A DNA stretch of 64,000 nt, taken from NCBI RefSeq assembly GCF_008123425.1, contig NZ_VSSS01000088.1, positions 1-64,000 on the forward strand, read 5' to 3'. Every line of letters begins with the position of its first letter. Positions within the stretch are counted from its first letter, which is position 1. This document shows positions 60,768-64,000 of the stretch, in pieces. Below the pieces are notes generated by a model. The model did not search any database and was not told where the DNA came from. It was given only the letters and a program-made list of their open reading frames with translations. Made by a program: the position numbers and the translations under genes. This DNA is from Bradyrhizobium rifense. GTDB lineage: Bacteria; Pseudomonadota; Alphaproteobacteria; Rhizobiales; Xanthobacteraceae.

Positions 60768-63334
60768 GCGTCGTCATCGAACCGTTTACGAAGCCGAACG
60801 GCGTCGCGCTGTCGCTGCGCTACGCACTGCGCGAATTGCGCGGGGGCCTGCGCGGCTTCTACGTCTTCATCGCCTGCATCGCGCTCGGCGTGATGGCGAT
60901 TGCCGGCGTCGGCTCGGTGTCGGCGAGCCTCAGCGATGGCCTTGCGCGCGAGGGCCGCACGCTGCTCGGCGGCGACGTTTCCTTCGTGCTGTTCCAGCGC
61001 GAGGCGAAGCCCGAAGAAGTTGCCTTCCTGCGCTCGCGCGGCACCGTCTCCGTGGCCTCCACGCTGCGCGGCATGGCGCGCTCGGCCGAGGGCAAGCTGG
61101 CGCTGGTCGAGATGAAGGCGGTCGACGACACCTATCCGATGCTCGGACAGCTGACGCTGGCGCCGCAATTGCCGCTGACCGATCTGCTCGCGGAGCGCGA
61201 CGGCGCATTCGGCGCCGCCGCCGATCCGACGCTTCTTGCGCGTCTTTCCCTCAAGATCGGCGACCGCGTCACCATCGGCTCTGCGACCTTCCAGGTCCGC
61301 AGCAGCGTCGAGGCCGAGCCCGACAAGCTCGCCGGCGGCATCGGTTTTGGTCCGCGCTTCCTGATCAGCGAGGCGGCCTTGCGCGCCACCGGCCTGGTCC
61401 AGCCCGGCAGCCTGGTGCGCTGGGTCTACCGCGTCAAACTGCCTGACGCCACCAACAGCGACCGCGCCACCGACGCCTTCATCGCGGACGCCCGCAACGC
61501 CGCGCCGCAGGCCGGCTGGGAAGTCCGCAGCCGCTCCAACGCCTCGCCGCAACTCGAACGCAATATCAGCCGCTTCACGCAATTCCTGACCCTGGTCGGC
61601 CTCGCCGCACTGCTGGTCGGCGGCGTCGGCGTCGCCAACGCCGTGAAGAGCCATATCGATCGCCGGCTCGAGGTGATCGCGGCCCTCAAGGCCGTCGGCG
61701 CCACAGGGCGCGACGTATTCGGTATTTATCTCGCGCAGGTCGTCCTGCTCGCCGCGATCGGCTCGGTGATTGGGCTGGCGCTCGGCGCCGCGATGCCGTT
61801 TGCCATCGTCGGCCTGTTCGGAAAACTGTTGCCGCTCCCGGTGGTCCCGGCCGTGCACGCCGACGAGCTCGCGCTGTCCTTTGTCTACGGCCTCCTAACC
61901 GCGCTCGCCTTCGGCCTGTGGCCGCTCGGCCGCGTGCACGACGTGCCGGTCGCGGCACTGTTCCGGGACACCATCGCTGCCGAATGGCACCGGCCGCGCT
62001 GGAGCTATCTCGCCTTCATGGGCGTCGTTGTTGCGCTCCTCGTCGCGGTCGTGATCGGCCTGTCCTTCGACAAGCGCATCGCTGCGGTGTTCGTGGCCTC
62101 CTCCGTCGTCGTGTTCGTCGTGCTGCGCGGTGTCGCCGCCGTGCTGATGGCGATCGCGCGACGGCTGCCGCGCACGCGCTTCACGATGCTGCGGCTTGCG
62201 ATCGCCAACATCCACCGGCCGGGCGCACTGACGCCCTCGGTCGTGCTGTCGCTCGGCCTCGGTCTCGCCGTGCTCGTCACCATCACCCAGATCGACGGCA
62301 ATCTGCGCCGGCAGTTCCTGGCGGCGCTGCCCGAGCACGCGCCGTCGTTCTACTTCATCGACATACCAAGCACCCAGGCCGCCCCCTTCGACGACTATCT
62401 ACGCCAGATCGCCCCCAGCGCGAAGGTCGAGGACGTGCCGATGCTGCGCGGGCGCATCGTCGCCGCCCGCGGCGTCCGCGCCGAGGACCTCAAGCCCACC
62501 ACCGATTCCGAATGGGTGCTGCAGAGCGACCGCGGCCTGACCTATACCGGCGAGCTGCCAAAGGGCTCCAAGGTGGTCGAGGGCGAATGGTGGGGCGCCG
62601 ACTATTCCGGCCCGCCGCTGGTCTCGATGGAGAAGAAGATCGCCGACGGCCTCGGCCTCAAGCTCGGCGACGAGGTCATGGTCAACGTGCTCGGCCGCGA
62701 CATCCCAGCGAAAATCGGCAATCTGCGCACCATCGACTGGCAGGGGCTCGGCATCAATTTCGTGCTGGTGTTCTCGCCGAACGCCTTCAAGGGCGCGCCC
62801 CATACCCACATCGCCACGCTGACGGAGGCCGGCGGCGACGCGACCGGCGACGGCAAGATCATCAAGCAGGTCGCGGATGCTTACCCGATGGTGACGAGCG
62901 TACGCGTGCGCGAGGTGATGGAGACGGTCGGCGCGGTCGTGACCAACCTCGCGCTTGCGATCCGCGGTGCCAGCGCCGTGACCCTGATCTCGGCGATCCT
63001 GGTGCTGGGCGGCGCACTGGCCGCCGGCCATCGCCACCGGGTCTATGACGCGGTGATCCTGAAGACGCTGGGCGCCACGCGGCTGCGGCTGCTCGGCGCC
63101 TATGCGCTCGAATATCTCCTGATCGGCCTTGCCACCGCCGTGTTCGGCGTGATCGCCGGCAGCATCGCGGCCTGGATGATCGTGACGCGGCTGATGACGC
63201 TGACCTTCGTCTGGCAGGCCGGCAGCGCGGCCGGCGTGGTGGCCGCCGCCCTGGTCGTCACCGTCGGGCTCGGGCTTGCCGGCACGCTGCTGGCGTTGAA
63301 CAAAAAGCCTGCCACAGTGTTGCGCAATTTGTGA
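60764..63334 (+). CDS. FtsX-like ABC permease (YbbP-type)
   Basis: An 856-residue permease with the FtsX/MacB plan duplicated. A first membrane helix (GFYVFIACIALGVMAIAGVG) precedes a large extracytoplasmic domain (about 45-255), three helices (about 270-385: LTLVGLAALLVGGVGVANAV, VVLLAAIGSVIGLALGAAMP), central helices (about 415-465), a second extracytoplasmic domain (about 520-720) and three final helices (about 730-850). It forms a complex with the ATPase encoded upstream. The final residues KKPATVLRNL are typical of the family. The length is slightly above E. coli YbbP. A 271-bp gap with no visible gene follows. Confidence 0.92.
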   Translation: MSVVIEPFTKPNGVALSLRYALRELRGGLRGFYVFIACIALGVMAIAGVGSVSASLSDGLAREGRTLLGGDVSFVLFQREAKPEEVAFLRSRGTVSVASTLRGMARSAEGKLALVEMKAVDDTYPMLGQLTLAPQLPLTDLLAERDGAFGAAADPTLLARLSLKIGDRVTIGSATFQVRSSVEAEPDKLAGGIGFGPRFLISEAALRATGLVQPGSLVRWVYRVKLPDATNSDRATDAFIADARNAAPQAGWEVRSRSNASPQLERNISRFTQFLTLVGLAALLVGGVGVANAVKSHIDRRLEVIAALKAVGATGRDVFGIYLAQVVLLAAIGSVIGLALGAAMPFAIVGLFGKLLPLPVVPAVHADELALSFVYGLLTALAFGLWPLGRVHDVPVAALFRDTIAAEWHRPRWSYLAFMGVVVALLVAVVIGLSFDKRIAAVFVASSVVVFVVLRGVAAVLMAIARRLPRTRFTMLRLAIANIHRPGALTPSVVLSLGLGLAVLVTITQIDGNLRRQFLAALPEHAPSFYFIDIPSTQAAPFDDYLRQIAPSAKVEDVPMLRGRIVAARGVRAEDLKPTTDSEWVLQSDRGLTYTGELPKGSKVVEGEWWGADYSGPPLVSMEKKIADGLGLKLGDEVMVNVLGRDIPAKIGNLRTIDWQGLGINFVLVFSPNAFKGAPHTHIATLTEAGGDATGDGKIIKQVADAYPMVTSVRVREVMETVGAVVTNLALAIRGASAVTLISAILVLGGALAAGHRHRVYDAVILKTLGATRLRLLGAYALEYLLIGLATAVFGVIAGSIAAWMIVTRLMTLTFVWQAGSAAGVVAAALVVTVGLGLAGTLLALNKKPATVLRNL

Positions 63335-63605
63335 CAAAAGGTAGCGGGTGGCTGCGCCGGACCGGAATCGCGCGATTCCTGCGATTAACCACCTCTACTC
63401 GTCTGGATTGCGCGCCAAGGGCGACATTCAGCCGCGCGTGGACGGTTGCAGCGGATGTGTTAGTTTCCCACATATCGGATGGGTTCGGAGCCCCGATTGT
63501 TAGCCAAAATTAATGTCGGCAGACGTCGGTATCCGAGATAGAATTTGACGAACCGGCGGCATGGCAACCCTCATGCCGGACCGGGCAACCAACGGGAATT
63601 CGACC

Positions 63606-64000
63606 ATGTCGGACCTAGACCGCAATTACGCTTCTCCTTTCGGCAGGGCCGCCGGGCGTGTTGACGCCGCGACGGTCGACGCCGGTCTGCGCGCTTACAT
63701 GCTGCGCATCTACAATTACATGAGCATTGGCCTGGCCATCACCGGCCTGGCCGCGCTTGGAGTCTACATGGCTGCCGTAACCGACGTTCCGACCCCGGAA
63801 GCCGTCCGCGTCGGCAAGCTGTTCCTGACGCCGTTCGGCTACGCGATGTTCGTGAGCCCGCTGAAATATCTGTTCATGCTGGCGCCGCTCGCCATGGTGT
63901 TCGTGATCTCGGCCGGCATCAACCGTCTCGCCCCCTCGACCGCCCAGATCCTGTTCTGGGTGTTCTCGGCGCTGATGGGCATCTCGCTGTCCTCGATCTT
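63606..64000 (+). CDS. Bax inhibitor-1/YccA family membrane protein (cut by window end)
   Basis: The first 131 codons are in the window. The protein opens MSDLDRNYASPFGRAAGRVD and has the BI-1 pattern: DAGLRAYMLRIYNYMSIGLA leading into the first helix (TGLAALGVYMA), a second hydrophobic region (LFMLAPLAMVFVISAGI) and a third starting at ILFWVFSALMGISLSSI. BI-1/YccA proteins are seven-helix membrane proteins, some of which conduct calcium or modulate the FtsH protease. The remaining helices lie outside the window. The ATG at 63606 has no strong ribosome binding site visible. Confidence 0.88.
   Translation, partial: MSDLDRNYASPFGRAAGRVDAATVDAGLRAYMLRIYNYMSIGLAITGLAALGVYMAAVTDVPTPEAVRVGKLFLTPFGYAMFVSPLKYLFMLAPLAMVFVISAGINRLAPSTAQILFWVFSALMGISLSSI

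Overview
The window is 64 kb of GC-rich alphaproteobacterial chromosome. Its gene content and order fit a Bradyrhizobium-like member of the Nitrobacteraceae: a five-gene F1 ATP synthase operon without F0 genes, a zapE-mdh-sucCDAB-lpd block, obgE-proB-proA-nadD-rsfS-rlmH, and many short palindromic intergenic repeats. The genus is inferred from gene order and sequence style; no database was searched. It reads as core chromosome. I see no insertion sequence, prophage, integrase of mobile type, CRISPR array or rRNA. One tRNA is present, tRNA-Ser(CGA).

Layout. 1-8.6 kb is a signalling-rich stretch. It holds the 5' end of cheA, a lone receiver protein, two tandem Crp/Fnr paralogues, a stand-alone Hpt protein, a small protein whose Shine-Dalgarno sits in a hairpin loop, and a LuxR-type regulator joined to a histidine-kinase dimerisation helix that has lost its phospho-His. 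These are followed by an all-helical protein of unknown function, a small secreted protein behind a CRP-consensus palindrome, and a pseudo-receiver/EAL protein with altered active-site residues. 8.6-16.3 kb carries a divergent EamA exporter/MocR regulator pair, a DUF2157/GDYXXXLXY membrane pair, a frameshifted alpha/beta hydrolase, and a ROK-family kinase whose two halves are in swapped order. 16.4-33.4 kb is housekeeping: rplU-rpmA, obgE, a sulfatase-family hydrolase, proB-proA-nadD-rsfS-rlmH, then an EnvC-like factor, CtpA-type protease, divergent polysaccharide deacetylase and two RppH-like Nudix enzymes, all on the plus strand.

33.5-45.8 kb holds a membrane class III cyclase with an unusual C-terminal repeat region, atpHAGDC on the minus strand, an RlpA-like protein behind a CtrA-type box, and priA divergent from xerC. 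46-58.5 kb is a minus-strand block of TCA-cycle genes (zapE, mdh, sucC, a DUF1579 gene, sucD, sucA, sucB, an SDR gene, lpd). It encodes 2-oxoglutarate dehydrogenase, succinyl-CoA synthetase and malate dehydrogenase, with two extra reading frames inserted. 58.6-64 kb has thpR, a GDSL esterase divergent from an ABC ATPase/FtsX-like permease pair (the tesA/ybbA/ybbP arrangement), and the start of a Bax-inhibitor-1 family gene cut by the window end.

The strongest unusual items are the circularly permuted ROK kinase (15101-16255), the His-less DHp-LuxR fusion (4195-4815) with a 17-bp palindrome upstream, the hairpin-presented ribosome binding site (3885-3906), the perfect TGTGA-N6-TCACA site (6494-6509), and the cyclase with three cysteine-paired extracytoplasmic repeats (33472-35127). 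All coordinates, motifs and hairpins were read by eye.
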